DNA of 64,000 bases from Cyclaneusma minus (lineage: Eukaryota; Ascomycota; Leotiomycetes; Marthamycetales; Marthamycetaceae): the NCBI GenBank assembly GCA_037179335.1, contig JAKZHN010000026.1, positions 310,001-374,000 on the forward strand. The letters run 5' to 3'. Positions 31,121 through 43,329 of the stretch are shown here, piece by piece; the stretch's first letter is position 1, and every line of letters begins with the position of its first letter. A model generated the notes under the pieces. That model did not search any database and had not been told where the DNA came from. It was given only the letters and a program-made list of their open reading frames with translations. The translations under genes were made by a program, and so were the position numbers.

Positions 31121-32713
31121 TCATCCGTCAACTTTCGCCTTCTTCGCTTCCGGTTCATCCCCCTGATCTTCCTCAGCCTGAGACATCTCATCCCGAGGCC
31201 TTTTCATCGACCCAGCTCCCTCAGCCAGCTCCGATCCCTTCTCCTTCTCCTCCACTACCCTTAGCAAGCGCGCATAACCCACCTCTACGCGGCCCATCGG
31301 GTCCTCCAAATTCTCCGCCCTCTCCGAACGCTCCAGCTGCAACATCCACTCCTTATTATGCTTGTACAGCCGCTGCGTGCAAATCAGCGTCCACAAGCGG
31401 TAATATTCCCTTTCCTCCTTGGCCAGTTCTGCCTCATCACCGGTCCTCTTTTCGGCGACGAGGGATTGGCGAACCGTGGTGGAGATAGTGGAGAGGAGCT
31501 GCAATTCGAGCACGCGATTGAATTGGCGAGGTGCCATTTTCTGCTGCTTGCGCAACTCTTCGAGAGCGTCGCGGCGCTCGATGATTTGGGATGTGGGAAG
31601 ACGCCTGTGGGTTTTGAAAGGTACTGGTACGTTGTTGATGCGCGCGTTGGCGAATAGGGGAATTTTGCGGAGACGGGTAAGGTCGTTGAGGTCGCGCATG
31701 TCATCGAATGCATCGCTGGGGTCTTCGATGGTGATTTCTTGGGTACCAGGATCGGAAAGGTAGTGATCAAAGATTGCATTGTAGAAGCGGGAGCCGTGAC
31801 CGCTGCCTTGGAAGGGAGGGAGGATGAGGAATTGGGATATCCGGGCTCGACCTTCGTCATCGAGGGCGGAGGTTTCAGGGGGTGGCAATGTCCAGTCCAG
31901 CGATGCTGGTCGATTGACCCGTTCCGTCTTGTCGGATGATCCGGTCGGAGTCGCTGTGGGACGGTAGTAGTAAAAGCGGTGCACAGTGGCATATCCCATG
32001 AAAAGATACGGCGACTTGGAAGCCGGAGTGGCTTCATTCTTCTCATAAAGGAAGAATATGGACCATCTCTTGAGACTCCATTCTGCGACGTCGAGATCGA
32101 TGAGACTACCTCCGTCGATGAAGAAAAGGACGAGGATTTGCAGACGATTGACCATCTGCTGAACAGCGGGGTCTAAGAGGCTGCCTTTCCATATTTCGTA
32201 CACTTTGCCGTCGCTTTCGAGAGTCGTGATGAGTTCACCGGGTGGTTTCCATTCACTGTACAGATCGGCTGCGATGGCGGACTCAAAGGCTGCAGTCTTC
32301 TCATAGGCATCTAGCACCACAGTCAGCATGAGCTTGATTGCTAAATGAACAGGAAGTTGCGCATACTTTGCGGAAGGAATTCCTCGAGTATTTCCTTCAC
32401 ATCGGTGGGAGCCGTCTCGCCGATAGTCTTGCACTTCTTCCCGATTATGTGCAAGTTCGGTCTCATATCACAGGCATGGAATCGCAGGTTGACTTTGAGA
32501 TTCTTGTATCCGAATATGGTCTCTTCATCTCCGAAAATGGTGTGGGTGAAGGTCGGGTTGAAGGAGTTGAGCTTCTTCAAGCCACCTTCGCTCGGCGCAA
32601 CCAGCGAGATGTTCAGGGCCGTGTTGGCGTTTGTTAAGTCTGCAGATGATAGCGTCAGCTGAGTTTGTGAGCGCCCGGGACTATTTGTTCATACATTCGG
32701 CGTATTCTGCCAT
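31121..32713 (-). CDS. HAT1: histone acetyltransferase type B catalytic subunit Hat1
   Basis: Acetylates newly made histone H4 at Lys5 and Lys12 with Hat2 before nuclear assembly. Exons on the - strand: 32713-32695 (only 19 nt), 32639-32367, 32310-31121, giving 493 residues. The N-terminal Hat1 domain includes LTNANTALNISLVAP and FTHTIFGDEETIFGYKNLKV. The GNAT core has ISQFLILPPFQGSGHGSRFY with the acetyl-CoA loop QGSGHG (265-270) and the catalytic segment EDPSDAFDDMRD (293-304). A C-terminal helical region (QKMAPRQFNRVLELQLL) matches the family, and the end is Lys/Glu-rich (EPEAKKAKVDG), possibly a nuclear signal. The tiny first exon was placed by its GTATGA donor and restored frame. The gene is divergent from the FHIP gene, with starts 458 bases apart. 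Confidence 0.94.
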
Positions 32714-33171
32714 GTTGGATGCGACACGCGTGTTGACGACTGTCGAAGGCCGTGAAGATGCGCGTCGTCGCGTAAAGTGCACGAGATGCACCAGGACATG
32801 GATGGACCTCAGAGAGCGACGGCACGTTCACGAGAAGTACTCTACAGGCATGAGTCTTCAGTGGAAGTGCGAATAAGTGAATCTTCGGTTGAAGTGGAAC
32901 AGTGGCAGCTCGCCCGCGCAGTAAACAATCCTGATATAATTGAATGTTAGGCGAAAACTACCTCGTAGGAAATAAAGTGGAGCTAGCGGGAGCTGCACAG
33001 CCATGTGGTAGCCTCGCGGGTCGAGCTCTGACATGCCTGGCTGGCGGAGAGATTGAAGCTCGGCCATTCGCCAGCCTTGAAACGCTAGAGCTTAAGGCTG
33101 CTTGTATTATCAACGTCCCGTAACCACCTCGCCAGACCTGCCCCTGCGTCTGCAGCAATGATTACAACATC

Positions 33172-36088
33172 ATGGATTTCGTGAGTAGCTTCTCAACCTC
33201 CCCTCGGTCACTGCGATGCTCATGCGCCCCCTAGTGGTCCCGCCTTATAGCCGGCACGTCGCTGTCGCCTTCGACTCAGAAGAGCAAGGCTGCAGCTGCC
33301 CACAACCCCGAGAAGCGCCTCCAACGCTTCAAGCGCGAGTACAACCAGCTGCTGCAGATCGCGAACCTCGCCAAAGACAACGGCGACGCCGAGATCCTGC
33401 GCTCTCGCCTGCAGGGGCTCACCTCCATCCTGAACGATGAATCCCGCCGTCCCTCGCCGCACACGTGCCTGGCCTTTACCTCCCACAACCAGGCCTACGT
33501 CTCCATTAGCGAGATCGCTACCACCTCCTACAATGAGCTCATCATCCGCGAGGCCGTGTCCTTTTTCACCGTCGTCATCGAGAGCGAGGAGGAGGACTTC
33601 CTGGAAAATGCCAAATTCTCCAAGAGCTTGATGGACCTGTTGGTCCACATTACGGGCGCCAACAGTATCCGCCTGAGCTCGGAAACCGAGTCCGAGGTGG
33701 TGGAACTGGCTTTCGGAATTACAACCAAAATCAGGCTGCAGCCTGAAATATTGCCGGCCTGGTTTGCGGTGGATGCGGAACACTCCCCGTCTGACGAGGT
33801 AGACGGCCATGAAAAGTTTACCGGAAGGACGCATAAAGAGGACTTCCCGCTATTCTATCTCCTGATCGACTATATCCACCATGAAGGCCGAGTTGGCGAC
33901 TTTGCTCGGACAGGCCTCTTATACATCATTGAGTCTGCGTCTACCTCTGTTGCTCTAGAACAGTGGATTGTGGACAGCGACCTGGCCACACTGATGGCCA
34001 CGGGTCTCGGCGCTCTTTACAGCCAATTAAGCCGAAAACTGGTCATCGATTATCCATCGAATCAGCTTCCTGCCATCTTGGCATTATCCGACTACACCCA
34101 TCCTGTCACCACCTCTGAAATCGAAAGCTCAGTATCGCCTGATTTCATGAGTCACATGGAGACTTTCCTCTCCCACTTGGTTTTCTGGCAGGATGTTTTA
34201 GAACACTGTAACTCTGTTGAAGTAAAGTCAACACTGCTCGAGCATTTTCAGATGATCTTTCTACGCCAGTTACTGTAAGCCATGCTGATAGGAACCGTGA
34301 TCAGAAGCTGATCTTGCCAGATATCCATCGCTTCTAGAGTCCTCAGACATTGATGGTGGCTCATCCGTTGCTGTTCTAACTTACCTTCGTCAAATTCTCG
34401 AATCACTGGATCACCCTGAAATGATCCAAATGATCCTCCATTACCTCCTGTCTTTGCCTGATGCGGCACTGCAGACCAAGTCATCCTCATTGACCAAGGT
34501 AAGCGCAGCGAGGAGACGGAAATCTCTGGACCTGGCGACAATGATGGCGTCAAAAATGGAGCATCCATCAGGCCCGGAATTGTTCAACCTGGTGGATCTT
34601 ATTCTCGGCAGTCTGCGATCTGAAAACCAACAAACTGTGGCCGTGACACTTCAACTGCTTTCAGTCATCCTTCGAAGACACCATCGGTATGCAGTAATCA
34701 CTCTACTCCGAACGGGTTCAATCCACGCAGATGCTCCTTCACGAACAGTTGGAGCACACGAGAAAGAGATTGATTTCTTCGTTTCTTTGGCAGGCGAAAT
34801 CGGTGCTCACGAGGACCTAAACGAGATGTACGAGGATCACTTGAAAGACAGTTTAGCCTTGCTGGAGAGTCATCCTTGTTCCATCCCTCTCATTGCGCCT
34901 AAGACCACGGGAGGATCATTCAGGCTGCCAGCCACTCATGCAGCAGTACCTGGTGCCCCGCGAGATGTCGCTGACCATACTTTGCGACACGATGATCCGG
35001 TCTTCAAAACCATGATAAACGTGTTGGAGAATTTCTTTGCCAATTCAATTGAGACAAACCTATGTCTCACAGCGGCTATCGTCGATTTGGCTGCCTGCGG
35101 TTACATGCATATCCAAGGCTGGCTTGTGCCCGATCCATCGGATTACGAATTCGACGAAGAAGACGAAGCACGACGGGAGATACCAAATCTCGACGCATCG
35201 TCGGACACGTTTTCCGGAGAAGAGGCTCAACTTCTTGCTCTTCGCAAAGCACGCCGGCAGCCAAAATGGAAAGAGATTCCCATCTTGCTGAAGACTCTCC
35301 AGGTTCTTGTCCAACAGGTCAATAGTTACCGGACAGCGATACCTCGATTCGACGATCTTTTAGAACAACGACGAGATGCCTTTCACACAGCGGCCACTGC
35401 CCCAAACACACCAGCCACCGTCCGCCAAAAACAAAATAGACTAAGCTTTGGATCGCGGTCTCGCTCCACTTCACCACGGCGTCGTCCTTCTGCCATTGAC
35501 TCCCTCGCTCAGCGCATCTTTCCCGATCTCGCCAATACTTCGAGGGCCTCGTCACCTCGAGGCAGACGCGGCCAAGACCAAAGGAGCAGCTCGAATATGA
35601 GTGGGGCACCCGTACGCAGTATGAAAGACGGGCCGCCGTCCCAGTTTCCTATGAGCTCTCGTGGTCCCGGCTCCAGCGGAACCAGCTCTCGCGCGCTCTC
35701 GCCCAATCCGCTGCGTGAATCACGCAGCAAAGGTGTGCCAAACAGTCAACTTGCGGCCTTTGCTGCAATCGACCAAAGTATCCTCGCACGGAAAGTAGCA
35801 TTGCCCTCGTCGTCACCCGCCATACCGTTCCCTAATCTACGGACAGCAGCTGGTGTAAACCCTGGCGACACTGAAAGCGCTGCGGGTGAGGCAGAAGACA
35901 GCGCGAGGAGAGATAGCAGTGTTCTGGGATCCCCCACTGACTTGAAGGATGAGAAAGACGAGGAGGAAAAACTGGTGACGGTCAGCCACGTACTGACCAA
36001 TGTGCTTGTTTTGCAAGAGTTCTTGCTGGAACTGGCGGCGCTGGTGCAGGTGCGGGCGAGCCTGTTTGGTGAGATCAAGTTTGCGTAG
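33172..36088 (+). CDS. fhipA: FHIP-type FHF complex subunit (RAI16-like), dynein-endosome adaptor
   Basis: FHIP proteins join FTS and Hook to form the FHF complex that links early endosomes to cytoplasmic dynein for long-range transport along hyphae. Exons 33172-33180 (9 nt), 33235-34274, 34321-36088 give 938 residues. The three-codon first exon MDF joins WSRLIAGTSLSPST as in other members. The helical RAI16-like region covers about 1-560, with LQRFKREYNQLLQIAN, ISEIATTSYNELIIREAVSF, FPLFYLLIDYIHHEGRVGDF, ARTGLLYIIESA and FWQDVLEHCNSVEV. A Ser/Pro/Arg-rich linker follows (RLSFGSRSRSTSPRRRPS) and then a conserved C-terminal helix near LTNVLVLQEFLLELAALVQV. Confident by family; the symbol is borrowed from Aspergillus. 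Confidence 0.9.
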
Positions 36089-37273
36089 GCTTAGGCTTGT
36101 GGCTTAGTTGGTCTGTCGGTGTTGCGTTTATCATGATACCAATCGAATTTTCTGCTCTATTACGGCGAGACGCCGTTACGGATTAGGAGATGCAGAATAT
36201 TGTGATTTCAAAGTGAGGAGCAATGAGTGGTGACGTGTAAGTTCACTATTCATTTCACGAGTTTTTTCTTCTTATTGCTTTTTTCTTGCATTGAAGGACT
36301 CTTCGGGCAGTCGTTGGTGACAATGGCTGTAGGCTGCTCGTGTTGGCTTGATTTGTCACCTGACTATTTGAATTGCTTCTACATATTTACCTGGGCTGTG
36401 CTCGGTCTCTTTGGTGCTTGCGGCGTGCGTGGGGTCGAAGCCAAGGTAAGCGGCGCACTCTCCTCAATCGTGGGTTCTGGGCTGCGCCGCCAGACCCGGC
36501 CAGACGACACTAGGCCCGATCCCGAGTCACCCTACCCCCCTAGAGGGCCGAGGGATCGATGTTCCTTATGTGATCGATTGATTGTTCTCTTGGACCACGA
36601 TTCACGCGATCCTCGGGCAAACCATTATTTTCTAAGAGATACAGAGAGATCGATGTGTTCTACGAGATCGCATGGTGCTCTGAAGCGACTGTTTGGGCTT
36701 GATCGAGTGCGAGAGGTTATATAGGGCTTGCTTCTCCCACCGTCCCCGCTCCTACTCTCTTGTCATCATCTACACAATCCACGTCGCTCGGCCTTCGCCT
36801 CACAATTCCTCCAACGTATGTCCCGATCACACCACCGAGATTTCCTAATCCTTGGGGATGTTCCTGATCGTCCAAGATATTCCTGATCATTCGGGATGTT
36901 TCTGATCACTCGGCATATTTCTGATCGCTTGAGATGTTCCTGGTCACTCGAGATATTTCTGATTATTGGGGATATTCCCGATTGTTCGGAATATTCACGT
37001 TCTGATCATTTGGGTTATTCCTGGCTTTGGAGGATCGTCTTGACTCTTTTCGCCTAACTGTATTGACAACGCCTCGATAAGCAAAGGTACGTCAAGCAAC
37101 GAGTCTTCAGGATGTAATGGAATAAGATTCATATGACTGCTAACAGCATGGTAGACTCTTGGTGATAAGATCAGGTTTGCCCGGCTAACCAAATAGTCTA
37201 CAAGAAAAAGAAGGAAGATCCATCCAGCTCCACCAGTGACCCATGTGAAAAATGAAAACTTAAAGCGAATGGA
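36089..37273. other. intergenic region between converging FHIP and ankyrin genes
   Basis: About 1.2 kb. It includes the 19-bp array B (36842-37035) and a GATCGAT-rich stretch at 36555-36720. A 165-codon open frame at 36227-36724 has no recognisable features and is not called. Confidence 0.45.
36842..37035. repeat. 19-bp tandem repeat array B
   Basis: Eight units in exact 19-bp register start at 36842, 36861, 36880, 36899, 36918, 36937, 36956 and 36975, followed by a 24-nt unit and a partial unit. Examples are TTCCTGATCATTCGGGATG, TTCCTGGTCACTCGAGATA and TTTCTGATTATTGGGGATA. This is the least degenerate array of the family; the consensus is close to TTCCTGATCACTCGGGATA. Confidence 0.85.
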
Positions 37274-40200
37274 TTAATGCCTCTTCAACCTGATGTCACC
37301 CGCCTGGAGAATCTTGACAGCCTCATCCCAGCCTCGAGAACCAGCCATCTCTACGACAGTGCGGCCAAGCTCGTCCTTGACCTCCAAGTCAAAGCCAGCC
37401 TTGTTGCTCAATAAGTTCAACACGTCAACATCGCCGTTTTCTACAGCTTGCATGATACCATTCCATCCGCGGTATAGCTTATTAGGATCACCTCCCTTGG
37501 ACAGAAGAAGTTCCAACATCTCGGTATCCTCACCGTGGAAACGTCTCAACGCTTTGACGACGGGAAGATGCTCACCGGGGAGGTTAACATCAGCTCCGCC
37601 GTCGCCGAGAAGGTACCTCACAATATCTCGCCTATTCTCGCGCAGCGCAGTGGTGAGGGGCGAGAAGACACCGCCATTTTTATCCTCTACCGACACACCA
37701 GCCGCAATCAGCAGCTTGACGGATTCCAACTGGTTCGCGTGGGCAGCCATCTCAATTATGCCCTTGAAAGCTTGCGGCCTATCTACGACAGCAAGGATGC
37801 GCTTCAGGACCAGCGGATTGCGCACGGCCATGCAGAGAGGCCAGTCTTCGCCACGAATCAGCGGGTCGGCGCCGCGCATCAGCAAGAGATCAACCATGCC
37901 AATTTCGTTTTCGCGGATGGCGGTGGTGAGGGGTGTGAGACCCTTAGGATTCTTCTCGTTGGGCGAAAGACCTTTGTCAAGGAGCCAGTTGAGCGCCTCG
38001 AGGTTCTTGCAGCTGACAGCCATTTCGACAATACCCTTTGGTGAGGTTAAATCGGCGCCAGCTTCAACGAGTGCGGGGAGGAAGTGCACACGGTCGTGCG
38101 TGATACACTTGAAGCAAGGATACTCGGAGGCGGGGACATTGGGGTCGGCGCCGTTGGCGAGCAAGAGAGTAACGAGGTCGGCCCTGTCGTCTCGGATGGA
38201 TGAGCAGAGGGGTGTGTAAACCCCATCCTTTTTGATGTTGGGGTCTACGCCGTGCTTGAGGAGAATTCGTACAGATTCGATGTTGTTGATGGATGAAGCG
38301 AGTTCCATCAGACCGGGAGCTTTCTTAGGCGACGCGCCGTGGGTAAGCAGGAGTTGCAGGCAGGCAGGCTGCCACACCGACGGCCAGAGCATATGTTTGG
38401 GACCAGGCAAGTTCGCATCTGCCCCATGCTCCAAGAGGAATTGCAAGACGTCTGCCCGTCCCATCTCAATGGTTCCGAAGAGGGCAGTCTTGCCTTCCCT
38501 GGATTTGGCGTTGGGATTTGCGCCATAGCCGATCAGGAGCTCGACGAATTTCTTGGGCGTCTTCTTTTTGATGGCGGCGATGAGTAGCGTGTTGCCAGTC
38601 GACGTGATACCGTTCACGTCTCCTCCGTATGTCAAGAATAGGTGCGAGAAGCCTATCATGTTGTTTGATACGGCGGCTGCGAGGGGCGACTCTTGGTCTG
38701 GCCCGGCTGGGAGGTTCGGATCGGCGCCATATTTCAAGAGCATGGTCGTTGCTGCTAAGAAAGATTTCTCAACACACAGAGATAATGGGGTGTTGCCATC
38801 TCGACAAGGCTCATTGGCATCGGCTCCGAAGCTTTTTCCAAATTAGCAACTATCTCCAAAGGAATCAAGAAAAGACGAATTGGGGTTGCTTTCTACTTAC
38901 AGGAGAAGGAGTTTCACACTCTCTGCATCGTGGGCATAGATCGCTTCCTTGAGCGCATGCATGTTGGGTCCCGTGTTCGCGGAAACACCACGATTGAGCA
39001 GTTGCTCAACCAGCTTGTGGTTCTTGCTCCGAATGGCGGCGATGAGGTGAGTTCTCATGTTGGCAGATTCCGAGTCGGCACTGTGGCGAGGGTGAATCCG
39101 CGGCATTGATGACGGATCAGCCTTGATCCGCACAACGTTTGCTGAGCCAAGATCCATTCCGGCAAGGTCTTCAAAGAAGCTCTCGGACTCGGCAGAGCTG
39201 GTCAGAGAACGGCCGTCGTCCGGGATGGTCATGCGGTCGAAGATATCGGTTACAGGAGTAGAGAGAGCCGAGTTCGAAGGCATGGCAGAAGACGATGCTG
39301 TGTGGTGTGTGAGTGTTGGGGATCGAAGGTCCAGGCTAAGAGGTCCTGCGCCGGGGAATCCTCTGAAGCTCTCTTGGTAGTGGCTTGGCTCATATTGGTA
39401 CTCGTGAATGTAAGCGTCCTGAGGGTGGATAGAAGAAGATCTGTCAGACCAAGTCCCGGAAGGCACGTGAGACTGTAGTTGCTGCTGACGGGAATGGTGG
39501 TCCGTAACAAGATGTGGCTCAGACCATTGGGCCTGCTGAGGGCCGTGGTTAGAACCGTGGCTAGGGGCATGGCTAGGGGCATGGCTAGGCGGATGACCGT
39601 GAGTGTGGTTATGGTTGTGGACATGGTTGGGGGCGTGGCCGGCAGCGTGGCTCGGACCTTGGGCAGGTTCATGGCTGTTGCTGTTGCCAGCATTGGTTGT
39701 CGTCCTTGTAAGTCCCGACCTGTGGTCCATGCGATCCAACGCTGCTGCCAGACCGGTATATCCAATCCCCATTTCTCTCTCAATCTTTTCAGTACCCAGA
39801 CTCCACTGGAAAACGAGACTGCTCATCCTGAGACTCTCACGTGTCCGACCAAGGGCGAGGGAAATCTTTTTGATGTCGTTGTCGCCAAAGATCTTTCCCC
39901 AACCGCGTTTCAGAGAACTTGATGGTTGGAGAAGCTTGCCCAGCATCTGGTCGAGAATGTGAAAGTCGCCTTGGGTCGCGCGAAACTTGCGGTTCAGTTC
40001 ATCAATCATCTCCAACGGGAATCTTTGCTGAGAGCGGTTGCAGTCTTCGATGCCAGCTTCGATGGAATAGAGAATCTGGCAGATGTCGACGAAATCATGG
40101 GCCAAGCCCTCGAAACCATGTGGCAGCGGCTTGACAGACGTCAGACACTCCAATACGTGGATCGAGATGCGGTCAGTCAGAGCCGTTGTCTTATGACACA

Positions 40201-40486
40201 GCTCCTGGCACTGACCCTGAGCTTTAGGGGAAGCCATTTTTGCTGCCGACGGTGCCTTCGTCACGGGTTTCGGCTGCGGTTTGGGCCTTATTGGAGCGGC
40301 CGCAACGGGAGGAGGAGTTCGGGTCGGTAAGCTGCTGCCTCTTTCAGGCAGAGAACGAGGGAATGGTGACAGATGAGGATGTTCCCCGATTGTCTTGATT
40401 GTCTCCACGGATGACTCCTTTTCAAAGTAATCGAGAGAATCAAGAGCGTCGAAGAATGAGAGGTCGTGGTTTTCAACTGTTGACAT
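37274..40486 (-). CDS. large ankyrin-repeat protein
   Basis: Exons on the - strand: 40486-38901 and 38831-37274, giving 1047 residues. Residues 90-270 form a helical domain (QGQCQELCHKTTALTDRISI, FVDICQILYSIEAGIEDC, DNDIKKISLALGRTRESLRM) like those at the N-terminus of many fungal ankyrin and STAND-type proteins. A His/Pro/Ser/Asn-rich stretch around 285-330 has tandem HAPSHAPSHGSNHG-type units. From about 490 to the end there are roughly sixteen ankyrin repeats (for example KLLLLFGADANEP, MLLKYGADPNLPAG, KTALFGTIEMGRADVLQFLL). No catalytic domain, signal peptide or membrane helix is seen. The protein probably acts as an interaction scaffold; its partners are unknown. Confidence 0.88.
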
Positions 40487-42533
40487 GGTGAGAAATTTGG
40501 GGTTAATAAAGGGATTGCGGGCTGGGAGCTGGGAGCTTTATAATCTGGGGTGTGCTCCGGTGCTGGAGCGGCCTTTCATGGCAGATTCCCCGGGTGGCGC
40601 AGACAGCACGGGAACGGGAGAAATGAGCTTGCATCTAGGTAGAATCTAGACTTGTCTTCTAGCTACCTGGATCCGCCAGCTTCTAGGGGGCTAGCGATCC
40701 GCCGCATTTGTGAGCTTCATTCCTCTCTAGGCTTCAGGGGCGTCTAGAACGGGAGCGGATCTCGACGACATTTGCAGGTACTTGAGGTCATTCTAGCTTT
40801 GTTTGGTTCAGGTTCTTTGTATACCCTCCTTCTTTGTGACTAGAGATACTTGCACCCTTGCATTGCGGTCTTCTGCTAAGAAGCGGCTTGACCCTTAACA
40901 TCGTTCAAACCTTCGCCACATGGCTTGGCTTGCGTTCAGTGCTTAGGGGTCTCTTTGGCTAAGCCTGCCAATCTCCGTCTTGAGTTGCCAGCTAATGCCC
41001 ACTGTCAATCACCCTTTCTTTGTTCCGTACCACATTCGACTCTCGCCAACTTTTGCACAACTAGACGGATACAATCCACAAGATTTAATCGAGATATTGC
41101 TAACCGTGAGCAGCTGTTCCGAGGATTTGCCATTCAGTGGAATAATGGGAAGTCAAGTTGAAACATCCCTATCTTTCAACCTTTCGGCCAAGCGCAACAA
41201 TCGAAAGCGAGTTCAACAAAGGATTATTCTACCCCCACCGAATAGTTCCACACGGCCGGGACAGTCATCAAACAAAGGACTCACGCCAAATGCCGAGTCC
41301 TCTGGCTACGTAAGTCAAGTTAAATTCGAAGGCATGTCGTCTCTGTCTCGCATTGAACGCTACCTATGCCAAACTATGCCACGGCGATTGACGAAAGTCT
41401 TGCGAAAACGTGGCTGAACTATTGAATTACGGCCTCGCCCACCTTCACATTGGGTTAGATGTCAAGCCGCACTGACAGCCAGGGCCAGGCAAATTCTACT
41501 TTCCAGCGTCGGGCCCGCGTCATCTTAGTGTACAAGCCGCGTTGTTGGCACCGGAGTTGTGAGGTTTTTGGGATGGCCTGTGGTTGGGAGCTGAAAGGGC
41601 TTAAGTAATCGCCCCCTTCTGATAACGACATATTTCGTGCCAAGGACTGCTGGACTTCGGCTCACGATATCAACTTGATCTGGTACGCTACTTCGGCAGT
41701 CCCGCAGTCACGGAAGTAGTGCTAGAAGAATGCTGAAGTTCGAGACTCGGTGAGGGGGGGGGGTTTATACTCGTGCACGGGCCGAAGATGGAAGGAGCCG
41801 GTTGAGTCTTGCTCCCGTTGCTACGTGCATGCCTAGCAAGATGTAAGTCAAAGGTGTCTGCCAGCAGCTCGTCAACTCGTACCTACCCGAGTATGGTACG
41901 TGGGGCGGAGCATGGTCAGGGGAATGTCCAAGGAGGCGCAAAGGCCGGAAAGACGTCTGAGAGAACCGCGGGAAGGGCTTGGCTTAGTACCTTATAGTAC
42001 GAGCAGGGGTTATGTGGCTGAAGGTACCCTCAGAACCCTGCATATGGAAAAGCCGCAGATTTATACTCTCCCATTCCTAGCGCATAGGCTACCTGGTGCC
42101 ACCAGTTCGTGCGCATGGAGCGACATGGCGACTGGGCCAGGTCCCGAAAGGATGAGATGCTTTGTTCCTAGTAGGTACTATATACACTCCTCTGCAGACT
42201 CTCACGGCCGCCTCACAGTGAGCTCCAGATCATGGTGCCTTGACCGGATTACAGATCGATCTGGGAACGGACTTTCAGTGGAGTCCATGAGCAGCTGCAT
42301 TCAACCAGCTCATGGGGAAGGACGACAGAGCACCTTTAGCCGGCCGTCCTTTATCTTCCATCGGTCGTGCTAGGTTGCCTTGTTTTCTGGGTCTCTTGAT
42401 ATCGCCACCTGACTTCCAAACCCTCCAAGAAACTCGAGTTGCGTCACCAACGGATTGAGCTGTCTGCAGGCACTCAATACCCGACGATTACTGAGTGACC
42501 AAGGGCGCGCTCGAGTGTACAAAAGTAGATACC
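40487..42533. other. gene-poor region upstream of the ankyrin gene
   Basis: About 2 kb without a supported gene. It contains repeated CTAGNNNC strings at 40640-40750 and a moderately long open frame at 40995-41417 that shows no family features. A run of nine G occurs at 41756-41764. Confidence 0.4.
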
Positions 42534-42535
42534 TA

Positions 42536-43248
42536 CCTTAGCGGAACGGGGGGATCAAGAGTTACGGTGTTGACACAGTTGCGCCACCGGTTGCAACGTT
42601 GAAAAAAGATACGATGGTATTGATTCCGTTGCGCCATTATTATTATTTGCAATCGCTATTTTTAAAAAAAAAATCCAAAAATTGCCCTATTTTTATTTGG
42701 ATTCGAATTTGCAGCCTATAGATTTTTTTTCAGTTTCATAATTTACAAGCATTTATATTTATTATTATATTATTATAATATTTAATTATATAATATATTT
42801 TAGAAAATTACTATATAAGCTACTTTTAGCCAATAGCTATCTTAATACCTGCGCAAGCAAGCAAGCAAGCAAGCAAATAAGCAAGCATGCTATTATTTGG
42901 CTGCTTGGCTGCTTGGTTGCTTGGTAATTGTAAATAGCTTTAAATTTGCAGCTAGTGGCTATAGAGTAAAGTTATAATTGCGCGATTGTATAGAAATAAT
43001 GGATTGCAAAATAATAATGGTTTTATGATGGCTTATTTAAAATTAATTATACTACTATTATTTATTAAATAAAAATAATGGTTTTATAGTGGCTTAATTA
43101 GAATTAATTGTGCCATTATTATTCGTTAAATAAAATTAATGGTTTTATAGTGGCATAATTGATTTTAATTATGCAATAGTATTAACACCGTTTAATTTCA
43201 AAATACCGTGTCGACACCGTAATTCCAAATCCCCCCACTCCGCTAAGG
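42536..43248. mobile_element. TA-flanked element with terminal inverted repeats, non-autonomous, AT-rich
   Basis: The left end reads TA-CCTTAGCGGAACGGGGGGAT. The right end, read on the other strand, is TA-CCTTAGCGGAGTGGGGGGAT. The inverted similarity continues through TTACGGTGTTGACAC on the left and TTACGGTGTCGACAC on the right. The TA dinucleotides at 42534-42535 and 43249-43250 fit a TA target duplication, as for Tc1/mariner-type elements. The 713-bp body has no open frame, is very AT-rich, and holds a GCAA-type microsatellite (42851-42890) and three 61-bp tandem units near the right end. Most TIR differences are transitions, suggesting RIP. Confidence 0.8.
43019..43195. repeat. 61-bp tandem repeat, three units, inside the TIR element
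   Basis: Units start at 43019, 43080 and 43141, each opening GGTTTTATRRTGGC and continuing with TTAAAATTAATTAT-like sequence. The first two are 61 bp long and the third is partial. They lie in the right part of the AT-rich inverted-repeat element. Confidence 0.75.
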
Positions 43249-43329
43249 TACCTATAAAGGTTTTGAGAAAGAACCCGCCCAGGGGAGAAACGACTGGTGT
43301 TCCCGTTTGCTTTTGTGACAATTGTGGGT

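Noticed and set aside
36227..36724. 165-codon open frame on +, with a signal-like start
   Set aside because: The composition is that of random sequence after the first 25 residues, and no family was recognised. It lies in a convergent intergenic region next to repeats.
40995..41417. 140-codon open frame on + (starts MPTVNHPFF)
   Set aside because: No recognisable domain, no codon or splice evidence, and weak context. It could be a decayed gene, but I cannot support one.
42851..42890. GCAA repeat as a possible CRISPR-like or regulatory array
   Set aside because: A simple tetranucleotide microsatellite with no spacers, inside a TIR element of a eukaryote.
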